This document shows, piece by piece, positions 15,579-23,423 of a stretch of DNA of 23,895 bases (its first letter is position 1; each line of letters starts with the position of its first letter). The notes below the pieces were generated by a model. It was not told the DNA's origin. It searched no databases and worked only from the letters and a program-made list of their open reading frames with translations. Source of the stretch: Verrucomicrobia bacterium UBA3750 (lineage in GTDB: Bacteria > Verrucomicrobiota > Kiritimatiellia > RFP12 > UBA1067). A program made the translations under genes and the position numbers. The stretch is taken from the NCBI GenBank assembly GCA_002371755.1, contig DFGM01000010.1, positions 11,142 to 35,036 on the forward strand, read 5' to 3'.

Positions 15579-17654
15579 ATGAAACATGCAATTTGCGCAA
15601 CTGTCGCGACACTGGCGCTCGTAGGGGCGACGCACGGCGATATGACCGACCCCACCGCCGCGAGCGATGCAATCGCCCAGAGACTCAAGGCGTACGTGGC
15701 CGATTCTCAGAAGCTCCAGGCGCTTGTGGTCGGGAGCGCAAACGAAGGCGTCGCTCTCGTGAACGGCAAGATTTGCCGTGCGGGAAGCGTGCTTGCCGAG
15801 GTTGTGGATGGCGTCAAGGTGGAAGTGGCGGTGGAGGAAGTGACCGACCGCGGCGTCAAACTTTCCCACGGAGCGTTCCTGGGCGGCTCTTTCACGCCCC
15901 TGCCACCGCCGGAAGGAGAGAAGGCCGAGTTCATCCGCTACATCGAATGCGATAACGTACCGATTGCCAAAGTGATGCGTCTTGTCGCAGACCAGTCCGG
16001 CGTGAATATCGCGGTGTCGGACGAAGCGGCGGAAAAGCCGGTCTCTGTCTTCCTGAGGAACGTGAGCGTGGATGGCGCGGTAGAGGAGGTGTGCCGGGCG
16101 ACCGGGCTTCTCTCACGCCGCGAAAAGAACATCCTCAGGATAATGACGAAAGCGGAATACGGCGAGAACCTGAATACCTTCCGGGAGGAAGCGACGGAAA
16201 TGTTCACGCTTCTGTATCCCAACGTAATCGAAGTGGCCAGCGCCATTTACGGCATTTATCCAGACCGCACGTTTCTCTCGCTCGGCGAGGAGGAGTTCGA
16301 AGAAGACGATGAATACGACCTCGGGCGCCGCTTCAGGCGTTTTCGCGTGCTGGAAGATAATGGCGGCTCGCAGTTCATGGGGATGGAAGCCCCCCAATCA
16401 TCGGTGGGCTCCTCTCGCTCCGGGGGCGGAAACTTTTCCTACACTCGCGGCGGCATGATGGGACGGCTCTCGCAATGGGATGAATTGCGCCGCCGCAACC
16501 GCAATCCGGCATATGCTCTGCAGGGCGAGACGCTCATCGCGCCAGATGACGCGAAGCTGCTGGAAAATGCCATGAAATCGGGCGACACCAACCTTTTCGA
16601 GCAGGTTCGCGGCAAGGTTGCGCTCGCCGCCAACATATTCGTCACCGTATCGCGCAAAAACAACATGCTGATCGTCCGCACGAGCGACATGCGCGCACTG
16701 GACGAAATCAGGGCGATGGTCAGGAAACTGGATGTGCCCACCCCCATGGTTCTCATGGAAGTGAAAGTGCTGGAACTTTCCGTGGATGACAATTACGAGG
16801 CTTCATTCTCCTATTCATTCAACCGCGGCACCCATGCCCTCGGACACAACGGTTCGGGCGCGGACAACATCTTTGCCGATCTCGTCCAGTCCGGCAAGGA
16901 TTCCTTCAATCCGTCTTTCGCCTTCAAGGCGGTAAGCGACAATATCACGGCGCAGATACGCCTTCTCCAGCAGGACGGAAAGATAAAGACGCTCGCCACG
17001 CCGACATTGCTCGTGGCCAACAACGAAGTTTCGCGGATTTTCAGCGGCAAGGAGTATCCTCTCGTCACGGGTTGGACGCCATCCGACACCGTTGTTTCGG
17101 AAAGCGGAATTGTGCAAGGCGCGATGACGGTGCAGATTACGAAGGAAGATGTGGGCACGATGCTACTTATCACGCCGAACATAAACGCCGACAAGACGGT
17201 TACTTTACGTCTCTTGCAGGAAAACAGCGAGGTCTGCCCCGACAAGGTGCTCATCCCTGTTGATGGCGGCTCGGGCGAATCGAAAGAAATCGAATACGTG
17301 GAGTCGCGTTCGCTCGCCGGCACATTCGTCGCGAACGATGGCATGACGATTATGGCGGGCGGGCTTGTGAAGGAGACGGAAGGCGAGACTTACTGGCGCA
17401 CCCCCATCCTCGGGTCTATTCCGCTTGTCGGCTGGCTCTTTCGCGGCACCGAGAAAGTGAAAGAGCGCACCGAGCTTATCGTCCTCATAAAGCCGCACGT
17501 CATCCTCACGCCGATGGAAGGTGGAAAGATTTCGAAAGAGCTCATGGACGCACTCTCCGCCCACCCTGCGGCGGATGGCGCAGCCACCATGGGCATCCAC
17601 AACCCAGACACTCCCCATTCCGTCCGGGACGACGCCCGCAACATCACCCGCTGA
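15579..17654 (+). CDS. GspD/PilQ-family secretin
   Basis: Outer-membrane secretin channel, 691 residues. The Sec signal peptide is about residues 1-20. Residues about 45-100 (LQALVVGSANEGVALVNGK through VEEVTDRGVKLSHG) resemble a PilP/GspC homology-region domain. An N0-type domain lies at about 116-190 (FIRYIECDNVPIAKVMRLVA onward). An N1-like domain (about 205-385) is split by a ~130-residue insert containing an acidic run (EEEFEEDDEYD, 237-247), an Arg-rich stretch and a Ser/Gly-rich stretch. The secretin barrel domain runs from about 388 to 650 and includes the signature IPLVGWLFRG and ERTELIVLIKPHVI. A good Shine-Dalgarno (GAAGGGAG) precedes the ATG. It is the last structural gene of the pilus block. 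Confidence 0.92.
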   Translation: MKHAICATVATLALVGATHGDMTDPTAASDAIAQRLKAYVADSQKLQALVVGSANEGVALVNGKICRAGSVLAEVVDGVKVEVAVEEVTDRGVKLSHGAFLGGSFTPLPPPEGEKAEFIRYIECDNVPIAKVMRLVADQSGVNIAVSDEAAEKPVSVFLRNVSVDGAVEEVCRATGLLSRREKNILRIMTKAEYGENLNTFREEATEMFTLLYPNVIEVASAIYGIYPDRTFLSLGEEEFEEDDEYDLGRRFRRFRVLEDNGGSQFMGMEAPQSSVGSSRSGGGNFSYTRGGMMGRLSQWDELRRRNRNPAYALQGETLIAPDDAKLLENAMKSGDTNLFEQVRGKVALAANIFVTVSRKNNMLIVRTSDMRALDEIRAMVRKLDVPTPMVLMEVKVLELSVDDNYEASFSYSFNRGTHALGHNGSGADNIFADLVQSGKDSFNPSFAFKAVSDNITAQIRLLQQDGKIKTLATPTLLVANNEVSRIFSGKEYPLVTGWTPSDTVVSESGIVQGAMTVQITKEDVGTMLLITPNINADKTVTLRLLQENSEVCPDKVLIPVDGGSGESKEIEYVESRSLAGTFVANDGMTIMAGGLVKETEGETYWRTPILGSIPLVGWLFRGTEKVKERTELIVLIKPHVILTPMEGGKISKELMDALSAHPAADGAATMGIHNPDTPHSVRDDARNITR

Positions 17655-17657
17655 AAA

Positions 17658-18791
17658 ATGAAGATACGCAACATACTGCTCCTCATAACGCCGTCCTCGC
17701 AGGGAAGATTCGCGGGGATTGCCAAAATCGCCCGCGAATCCGGCTGGCATTTGACTTCCGCCGACAGACTTACGCACAACCTCGACGGCTGGACCGGAGA
17801 TGGCGCACTGGTCACTTTGAGAGACGACGAAGAGCAAATCGCCTATGTGCGCACCCTTGTCAGGAAAGGAATACCCGTGGTGGATCTTACCGCAGCCCGC
17901 AAAGACATACGCCTTCCGCGCGTATCAAGTGACAATGCCGAGATTGGGCGCGTAGCGGCGAAGCATCTTATCGAGAAGCGATTTTCCCGCGCGGCCTGGT
18001 TTTCCACAGGCTGGGGCTATCAGCACGAGGAGCGGTTCAAGGGGTTTTCGGCCATGTTCAAAACGCCGGTTGAACGCTGGGCGTGGGCGCTCTCCCCGGA
18101 GAAGACCAATGCCGACGATTGGAAAGCCCTCACGCGCTGGCTTGAAAGAAAGATAAAGTCCGCGACGCTCCCCATTGGCGTGATGTGTTTTGACGATGAA
18201 GACGCCTCGCGAATGGAGTCTGTCGTTCTTGGAATGGGGCGTTCCGTGCCAGGCGACGTCGCCATTGTAGGCGCGGGGAACGATACGCTTCTTTGCGAAT
18301 GCCAGCCGGTGAGCATTTCTTCCGTGCGCAACAATCTTACACGCAACGGCCACGCCGGGGCGGCTCTCCTCAAACGCCTGATGGATGGCGCCAAAAAGCC
18401 GGTGAAGCCTATCCTTATTCAGCCTCAAGGCGTGGAAGCGAGAGCGTCTTCCGACACGCTCGCAGTGACATCCCCCCTCGTGCGCCGCGCAAAGACCATA
18501 TACGAGGAGAATCTGAAAAATCCGCCGTCTACGGTTCAGCTGGCTGAAATGCTCGGCGTTTCCAGGGCGACGCTCGACCGGGCCGTCATGGACGATATCG
18601 GCCTTTCTCCGGCCCAGATGCTCATCCGGCTCAGAATCGATCAGGCGAAACGGCTTCTGTCGGAAGGGAGGCTTTCCGTATCCGAGACGGCATATGCTCT
18701 TGGGTTTTGCAATCCATCGCATTTTTCAAACCTTTTCCGCAGGCATACCGGCGTCTCTCCGACCAAATTCCCGCCGCCCATTTCAGATTGA
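17658..18791 (+). CDS. XylR-like AraC-family transcriptional regulator
   Basis: Cytoplasmic DNA-binding regulator, 377 residues. The N-terminal two-thirds (about 1-270) has the LacI/periplasmic-binding-protein-like sensor layout of XylR, with VSSDNAEIGRVAAKHLIEK (89-107), MCFDDEDASRMES and IVGAGNDTLLC matching the usual family blocks. The C-terminal ~100 residues form an AraC-type double helix-turn-helix, with LAEMLGVSRATLDR, RIDQAKRLLSEGRLSVSETAYALGF, and CNPSHFSNLFRRHTGVSP. In PVC bacteria such regulators are numerous and usually respond to sugars, but the ligand here is unknown. It begins 3 bases after the secretin stop without a clear Shine-Dalgarno, implying co-transcription with the pilus genes. 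Confidence 0.9.
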   Translation: MKIRNILLLITPSSQGRFAGIAKIARESGWHLTSADRLTHNLDGWTGDGALVTLRDDEEQIAYVRTLVRKGIPVVDLTAARKDIRLPRVSSDNAEIGRVAAKHLIEKRFSRAAWFSTGWGYQHEERFKGFSAMFKTPVERWAWALSPEKTNADDWKALTRWLERKIKSATLPIGVMCFDDEDASRMESVVLGMGRSVPGDVAIVGAGNDTLLCECQPVSISSVRNNLTRNGHAGAALLKRLMDGAKKPVKPILIQPQGVEARASSDTLAVTSPLVRRAKTIYEENLKNPPSTVQLAEMLGVSRATLDRAVMDDIGLSPAQMLIRLRIDQAKRLLSEGRLSVSETAYALGFCNPSHFSNLFRRHTGVSPTKFPPPISD

Positions 18792-18833
18792 ACGCCCGTT
18801 CGGAAAGAAAATGACCTTAAAGGCGTTGCGGCA

Positions 18834-18944
18834 TCAGGCCTGGGATTCTTTACCCGACTCGGCCTTTGCTTCATCAAGGATGCGCTGGAGGCGCTTGATT
18901 TCGCTCAAGCGCGCGTCTCTGCGTTCGTAGTCTCCGTCAGCCAT
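18834..18944 (-). CDS. Possible 36-residue charged protein
   Basis: Unrecognised small ORF, 36 residues, starting ATG-GCT-GAC and ending GCC-TGA on the minus strand. The product is highly charged and predicted helical (RLSEIKRLQRILDEAKAES), a short coiled-coil-like helix. It lies 19 bases downstream of the HD-domain gene in the same direction, with AAGG and AGGA elements in the AT-rich spacer. A TATAAT hexamer on this strand (18968 to 18963) could be a promoter, but no matching -35 box is seen. It may be a genuine small protein at the end of the division operon or chance coding. No domain or function can be assigned. Confidence 0.42.
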   Translation of the reverse strand: MADGDYERRDARLSEIKRLQRILDEAKAESGKESQA

Positions 18945-18963
18945 TCCTATTATCCTTATTATA

Positions 18964-19728
18964 TTATATAGCCAGCTCACGACCGGCCATGTCGCAGAGG
19001 CGGTCTATGGCGGGGGAGCAGGTAAGTTTCTTCATGAACGAACGACGAAACTCCAGGTGGCCGCGTTCGCGCACAAGACGGCGGGCGGTGGCGAAGTAAA
19101 TCCCGGAAATCATCCAACCTACCTGAATAAGGACGAAATCGGCCAAAGTCTTCACATCCTTGTAATCAACGCTTCTCTTTCCCTCGATTGCCTGCACCAC
19201 CGCCTCGTTCGGGTCGCCTTCGACGGCAAGATTCCAAAACGCCCTGCGATCCGTGCGCCAGGCCTCCCCTTCGCCAATGAGTGACTCGATTATGCGGAAG
19301 ATGTCGAGTTTGTCCGCATCACGCACCAGATGCGACAAGTATAGTGTCCTTGCATCCAGTCCCTCCGGCAATTCGCGGCGATTATGGAACAGGACGGCAT
19401 CAAGAATCGCCTTGTCCTCCACCCAGCCCTTCTGAGAGACTATTTCATGGGAAAGGACGGCGTGGTCTACGCTATCCGCATCGCGGAATGTATTATACCG
19501 CTTGAGCTGCTCATAGCGTCCGGTATCGTGCAGCAGAGCGGCAATCGCGCCCGCTTCGGCCAAATCTGCATCAAACGCTTCGCCGGCGACGATTTTCCGC
19601 GCGTTATCGACGACATGGGCGGTATGGACGAGTTTGAGTTGCATCATCTCGGGCAGTTTGCCATCCTCGCCTCGATAAGTATCGACATAGCGGTTGTAGG
19701 CGGCAAGAATATCCTTGTAGGCGATCAT
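18964..19728 (-). CDS. HD-domain phosphohydrolase
   Basis: Predicted metal-dependent phosphohydrolase of the HD superfamily, 254 residues, cytoplasmic. Metal-binding residues are visible as His35/His38 (VHTAHV), the doublet His67-Asp68 in ALLHDTGR, further His residues at 89 and 94 (VDHAVLSHE) and a later Asp in VRDADKLDIFR. This is the arrangement of stand-alone HD proteins that may act on nucleotides or phosphorylated metabolites; no substrate is evident. The start overlaps the end of ftsI (ATGA), so it is part of the division-gene operon, in the place where murE often follows ftsI. Its link to cell-wall synthesis is only positional. Confidence 0.88.
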   Translation of the reverse strand: MIAYKDILAAYNRYVDTYRGEDGKLPEMMQLKLVHTAHVVDNARKIVAGEAFDADLAEAGAIAALLHDTGRYEQLKRYNTFRDADSVDHAVLSHEIVSQKGWVEDKAILDAVLFHNRRELPEGLDARTLYLSHLVRDADKLDIFRIIESLIGEGEAWRTDRRAFWNLAVEGDPNEAVVQAIEGKRSVDYKDVKTLADFVLIQVGWMISGIYFATARRLVRERGHLEFRRSFMKKLTCSPAIDRLCDMAGRELAI

Positions 19729-21554
19729 AGCGTCCTTTCGCGCGATTCCATGATTTTATCCAAGGGATCGGCATCATCGAGGTCCATAAGTTCATCGGGG
19801 CGGTCTGGTTCTACATGGAGATATCTGAGTGCGGCAGTGGCGACGCGCCGGAAGATAGGGGCTGCAGAGTTGCCTCCTTGATGGAATTTCGTGCGCTGGT
19901 CGAAGTCCAAGGTGACAAGGACGACGATTCTGGGCTCGGCGACATCCGGATCTGCGGGAATGCGTTTCACGGCGCCCGAAGGGACTATTCCGCAGAATGT
20001 AGCGCGGTAGAGGGAGTCGGAGTATCTCCCGTTTACGACTTTTTGGGCGGTGCCCGTCTTCCCTGCAACGGAATAGCCCTTGATGGCCGCGCGTCGTGCC
20101 GTGCCATCCGGGGAGGCGACGCCAAGCATCATCCTTCTGAGTTCCCGCGCCGTGCCGCGCGATATCGGGCGCGAGGCTACTTCCGGCTGTTTGGTGTAGA
20201 TTTCGTGTCCATCCGCCTGAACTATGGATTGGACGATATGCGGCTTCATGCGCACGCCGTCGTTTGCAATGGCCTGATAGGCCGAAGCGAGCTGCATGGC
20301 AGTGACGGCTACGCCTTGACCAATCGGCGCACGCGACCATTTAACCTTGTCCCACTTCTGCCAGAAAGGCAAAAGCCCCATTTCCTCGCCCGGCAGCTCG
20401 ATGCCGGTCTTGGACCCGAAGCCAAAAGCCTTCATATAAGTCCAGAGCGTTTTCGGACCGAGGTCGAAGCCGAGTTTGCCTATTACTATATTAGAGGAAT
20501 GGACTATGGCGTCCTTCACGCTCATACGCGGTTCCCATACGTGCGAACCATCGCCTGGAAGACGGTAATACCGGTCGTCGTCGCGGTTGGTGGTGTAGAG
20601 GGAATCCGGCTTGACGAAGCCTGAATCTATGCCGGCGGCCGCGGTTATCACTTTCATTACGCTGCCAGGCTCGTAAGTGAGACTGGTGGCGCGATTCACT
20701 TTGGCCGCGTCTTTGGCTCGCCCGAAAAAGAGCGGATTGAAATCCGGGTATGAGACCATGGCAAGGACGTCCGCCGTCTTGACATCCAGAATTACGCACC
20801 AGCCGGAGCCGGCGCCAAACTCGCGAATACCGTCTGCGAGGGCGGTTTCCGCTTCGTATTGGAGATTGCGGTCCACAGTGAGGTGGATGTCGGCACCCGG
20901 AATGGGTGCGACGGTTTCAATGCGTTTGTCGTAGAGTTCGGCGCCGCGGGCATCGCGGCAGCCGCGTATGCAGCCCGGAACGCCGGATAGCTCGCGGTCG
21001 TATTTTAGCTCCAGTCCGGCAGAACCCACCCCCTCCTTGTTCATGGAGCCGATTACGTGGCAGAGGCGCTTGCCGTGGAGATACTGCCTAACCTGCTTAT
21101 CCTCTATCACCACCCCGGCCACGAGCCTGCGATCGGAAAGGATCGCGTGCGCCGCCGCATCCGTGGACTGCGCGAGATACTGGTAGCGTTTCGACGGGTT
21201 TTCGCTCATTGCGAGCACTTTTGCATAATCCAGCGAAAGAGCGTTTGCGATAGTGCGGCAAATCGCCTGGCGGGTGCGAGGAAGCTTTTCGCCGCGCGGG
21301 CGGACTGTAGCGTTGGTGAGGGCCACGGGGTCGAGACGGTATTCCCAGCAAGGCACCGACTTGACCATGGGGCTCGCGCCTGCGGCGGCATCGTATATTG
21401 CGCCGCGACATGCCGGCACATCGCGCTCGAACACGTATCGCGGCTCGGTGGCGGAAGATTCGAAATGACTCCTGAAAAGCTTCTGCGAACAATATACCGC
21501 GAAGAGAAGCAGGAATGCCACAGGCATCCAGAACCTGATATTCTCCCCGCGCAT
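19725..21554 (-). CDS. ftsI: Septal penicillin-binding protein (FtsI/PBP3-like transpeptidase)
   Basis: Class B penicillin-binding protein that cross-links peptidoglycan at the division septum, 609 residues. A short cytoplasmic N-terminus precedes one transmembrane anchor at about 9-25. A dimerisation/pedestal domain follows (about 40-215), then the transpeptidase domain (about 225-565). Catalytic motifs are complete: SVMK at 298-301 with nucleophile Ser298, SSN at 353-355 and KTG at 499-501. The tail after about residue 565 is rich in Asp, Glu and Arg. Position after mraZ, rsmH and an ftsL-like gene supports FtsI rather than elongation-type PBP2. It starts 3 bases after the ftsL-like stop and overlaps the HD-domain gene by 4. 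Confidence 0.94.
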   Translation of the reverse strand: MRGENIRFWMPVAFLLLFAVYCSQKLFRSHFESSATEPRYVFERDVPACRGAIYDAAAGASPMVKSVPCWEYRLDPVALTNATVRPRGEKLPRTRQAICRTIANALSLDYAKVLAMSENPSKRYQYLAQSTDAAAHAILSDRRLVAGVVIEDKQVRQYLHGKRLCHVIGSMNKEGVGSAGLELKYDRELSGVPGCIRGCRDARGAELYDKRIETVAPIPGADIHLTVDRNLQYEAETALADGIREFGAGSGWCVILDVKTADVLAMVSYPDFNPLFFGRAKDAAKVNRATSLTYEPGSVMKVITAAAGIDSGFVKPDSLYTTNRDDDRYYRLPGDGSHVWEPRMSVKDAIVHSSNIVIGKLGFDLGPKTLWTYMKAFGFGSKTGIELPGEEMGLLPFWQKWDKVKWSRAPIGQGVAVTAMQLASAYQAIANDGVRMKPHIVQSIVQADGHEIYTKQPEVASRPISRGTARELRRMMLGVASPDGTARRAAIKGYSVAGKTGTAQKVVNGRYSDSLYRATFCGIVPSGAVKRIPADPDVAEPRIVVLVTLDFDQRTKFHQGGNSAAPIFRRVATAALRYLHVEPDRPDELMDLDDADPLDKIMESRERTL

Positions 21555-21557
21555 TGC

Positions 21558-21986
21558 CTAGCGGCGCTTGGCCGTTCTGGATGCCGGCGTTTTCGCCATT
21601 GCTACGGAAGAGGCGGCGGCGTTCTGGCGCTGCAAGGCCTTCGCCACGGAAATCTGCCCAGGCTGCGGCTGGCCATCCGCTTTCATGCGCACCACCTGGC
21701 CTGGTTTCGCATAGCGCATGGCAAGTCCGTGGCGCGCGAGCGCCTGTTCGAGCTTTTCGGGCGTCTTCATCTCTTCCCAACGCGCACTTTCGCGCGAACG
21801 TTCATCTTCGAGACGGGACAAAAGCCGCTCTTTTTCTCCAATCGACTTGAGCAATTGCGAACAACTGGACTTGGCCAGAAGGTTCACTATGGCCATTATG
21901 AAAGTCATGACGAGTATCACCGCCGCATGCGCAGTGTTCTGGGCCATCACGCTTATACGGGTAGACACCTTCCTGTTGCGTCTCAT
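21558..21986 (-). CDS. ftsL: FtsL-like cell division protein
   Basis: Small bitopic division protein, 142 residues. A basic N-terminal tail (MRRNRKVSTR) leads to one transmembrane helix at about 17-38. A coiled coil (about 42-72) then precedes a motif typical of FtsL-like proteins, TPEKLEQALARHGLAM, and PGQVVRM. The C-terminal ~40 residues are a low-complexity Ala/Gln/Arg tail. FtsL recruits FtsQ/FtsB and activates FtsW-FtsI. Sequence conservation in this family is poor, so topology and the position between rsmH and ftsI carry the call. A strong GGAGAGGAGGG Shine-Dalgarno overlaps the end of rsmH. Confidence 0.78.
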   Translation of the reverse strand: MRRNRKVSTRISVMAQNTAHAAVILVMTFIMAIVNLLAKSSCSQLLKSIGEKERLLSRLEDERSRESARWEEMKTPEKLEQALARHGLAMRYAKPGQVVRMKADGQPQPGQISVAKALQRQNAAASSVAMAKTPASRTAKRR

Positions 21987-21990
21987 TCTT

Positions 21991-22911
21991 TCAGCCCTCC
22001 TCTCCTGTTAAAGTTATTCCGCGGAGCTTTGCACTCCTTGCGCGCGGATTGGCCGCGCATTCCTCTTCTGTGGCTTTCACCGCCCTGCGCCAGATTGTGC
22101 GCGCCCTCGGTTGCCGCCCTTCCCATCTTTCGCCTCCGCCCTGCAACGACTCCATGCGCCCGACATGCGCGGCAAAAAACCTCTTCACCATCCTGTCGGT
22201 TATCGATTCGAATGTTATCACCACGAATCTGCCGCCGGGGTTCAGCAGACCAATCCCCCCTTCAAGCGCCCGCTCCAATTCGCCCGTCTCGTCGTTCACC
22301 GCCATCCGCAACGCCTGGAATATGCGCGTTGCAGGATGTTTGCCTCCTCTATATCCAAGGAGCCGCCCGGCGAAACGCGCCAGATCTCCAGTAGTCCGGA
22401 ACGGCCTAGGTACGCGCTCCTCCACTATCGCCCTCGCCATTCGCCGGGCTTGTGGCTCCTCCCCGTACTCGCGGAAGACCTCTTCCAGCCTTTCCGCGCT
22501 TTCGCTGTTCACGAAATCCGCTGCCGTCACCCCCTGCGTACGATCCATCCGCATGTCCAAGGGACCGTCATGCATGAAACTGAAACCTCGCCCCGCTTCA
22601 TCCAGTTGCGGACTTGACACCCCGAGATCGAGGAGTATCCCATCCGCTTTCTCCCATCCGTTAGCGTTCGCTATTCCGGCAATATCCCCATGAACGCCTT
22701 TTACAGCTTTTATTCCTTTAATATGCTTGGCGGCAACTTCCTCCAACGCCTGGTCGTCCCTGTCTATCCCGAGCACTTCACCGCCTCGCGCGACTATCCC
22801 GGATGCATGCCCGGCCCGGCCGAGCGTCCCGTCTATGTAGCGACCACCAGGCTTCACATCCAGCCCATCCAATACCTCGCGCAACATCACAGGTATGTGC
22901 GCAGCGCTCAC
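21991..22911 (-). CDS. rsmH: 16S rRNA (cytosine1402-N4)-methyltransferase
   Basis: SAM-dependent methyltransferase (MraW/RsmH) that N4-methylates C1402 in the 16S rRNA decoding centre. 306 residues, standard length. Family motifs are HIPVMLREVLDGL at the start, the SAM-binding segment DGTLGRAGHA (27-36), GIDRDDQAL, ILLDLGVSSPQLD (92-104), and GFSFMHDGPLDMRMD. The C-terminal NPRARSAKLR is also conserved. The usual SFHSLEDR motif appears as TFESITDR at 233-240, so its His is replaced by Glu. The ATG overlaps the mraZ stop by ATGA, the classical arrangement of the dcw cluster. Confidence 0.96.
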   Translation of the reverse strand: MSAAHIPVMLREVLDGLDVKPGGRYIDGTLGRAGHASGIVARGGEVLGIDRDDQALEEVAAKHIKGIKAVKGVHGDIAGIANANGWEKADGILLDLGVSSPQLDEAGRGFSFMHDGPLDMRMDRTQGVTAADFVNSESAERLEEVFREYGEEPQARRMARAIVEERVPRPFRTTGDLARFAGRLLGYRGGKHPATRIFQALRMAVNDETGELERALEGGIGLLNPGGRFVVITFESITDRMVKRFFAAHVGRMESLQGGGERWEGRQPRARTIWRRAVKATEEECAANPRARSAKLRGITLTGEEG

Positions 22912-23393
22912 AACCCGACCTCCGCGAGCGCGGCATCGAGTTCTGCCTGATTAATCTCGTCATCCGGCGCCAGCGCTTCCGGCGCCCACAACTTGATCAT
23001 CCTGAACGCACCCCTCATCGCAACGGTCGTCTTCAAGTTCGCAAACTGAAGGAGCCGGTCGCTGATGCGGATGCGCCCTTGGATGTCAAGTTCAAGCTGT
23101 TCACTCATCGATGCCACCGTCTGGTAGAGATGATTCAGCCGCGGGTCGAAAAGCGCCTTCCCCTGCAACTTCGCCAAAATCACGTCCATCTCCGCCTTGG
23201 GAAGCAGGTTTATGCACTTTTTCTGCCTGTCGGGCATCACGAAAACATAGTCAGGCTCGCCCATGGCTTTCCGCCACACGCGTGGTATCGTGAGCCTCTT
23301 TTTCGGATCGAGCGCGTGGTCAAAGCGCCCAAACAGCACACTGGGCGCTGCTTTTCCCGCCTTCTCGGCACTCTCGGCTACCTCTGCTGACAT
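22908..23393 (-). CDS. mraZ: Transcriptional regulator MraZ
   Basis: AbrB-like DNA-binding protein that usually represses its own dcw promoter, 161 residues. Two MraZ (SpoVT/AbrB-type) repeats are visible, the first starting at FGRFDHALDPKKRLTIP (21-37) and the second with LDIQGRIRISDRLLQFA. An N-terminal extension of about 20 residues precedes the usual start of the family, and a C-terminal acidic tail follows. ATG at 23393 is the only good start codon; a GTG at about residue 19 is possible but lacks a Shine-Dalgarno. Only about 11 bases separate this ATG from the -10 box, so the mRNA may be nearly leaderless. It is the first gene of the minus-strand operon. Confidence 0.94.
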   Translation of the reverse strand: MSAEVAESAEKAGKAAPSVLFGRFDHALDPKKRLTIPRVWRKAMGEPDYVFVMPDRQKKCINLLPKAEMDVILAKLQGKALFDPRLNHLYQTVASMSEQLELDIQGRIRISDRLLQFANLKTTVAMRGAFRMIKLWAPEALAPDDEINQAELDAALAEVGL

Positions 23394-23397
23394 TGTT

Positions 23398-23423
23398 TGA
23401 CACTATTATACACTTTTTGACAC
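23398..23423 (-). promoter_or_regulatory. Probable MraZ operator: three 10-bp-spaced repeats
   Basis: Three direct repeats read GTGTCA, GTGTAT and GTGTCA on the minus strand, starting at 23423, 23413 and 23403, so exactly one helical turn (10 bp) apart. They flank and overlap the -10 box of the mraZ promoter. MraZ from studied bacteria binds short G-rich direct repeats separated by 5-bp spacers upstream of its own gene; the number, period and position here match that design, although the repeat unit differs from the E. coli TGGGN. Confidence 0.7.

Noticed and set aside
18785..18833. Terminator between the converging operons
   Set aside because: Only a 5-bp GAACG/CGTTC palindrome with a 2-base gap and a weak AACGCC/GGCGTT pair with a long loop are present, neither followed by a T-run.
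21057..22394. Plus-strand open frame of 445 residues across ftsI, ftsL and rsmH
   Set aside because: It is antisense to three recognised division genes and lacks any domain; it is a typical shadow in GC-rich sequence.
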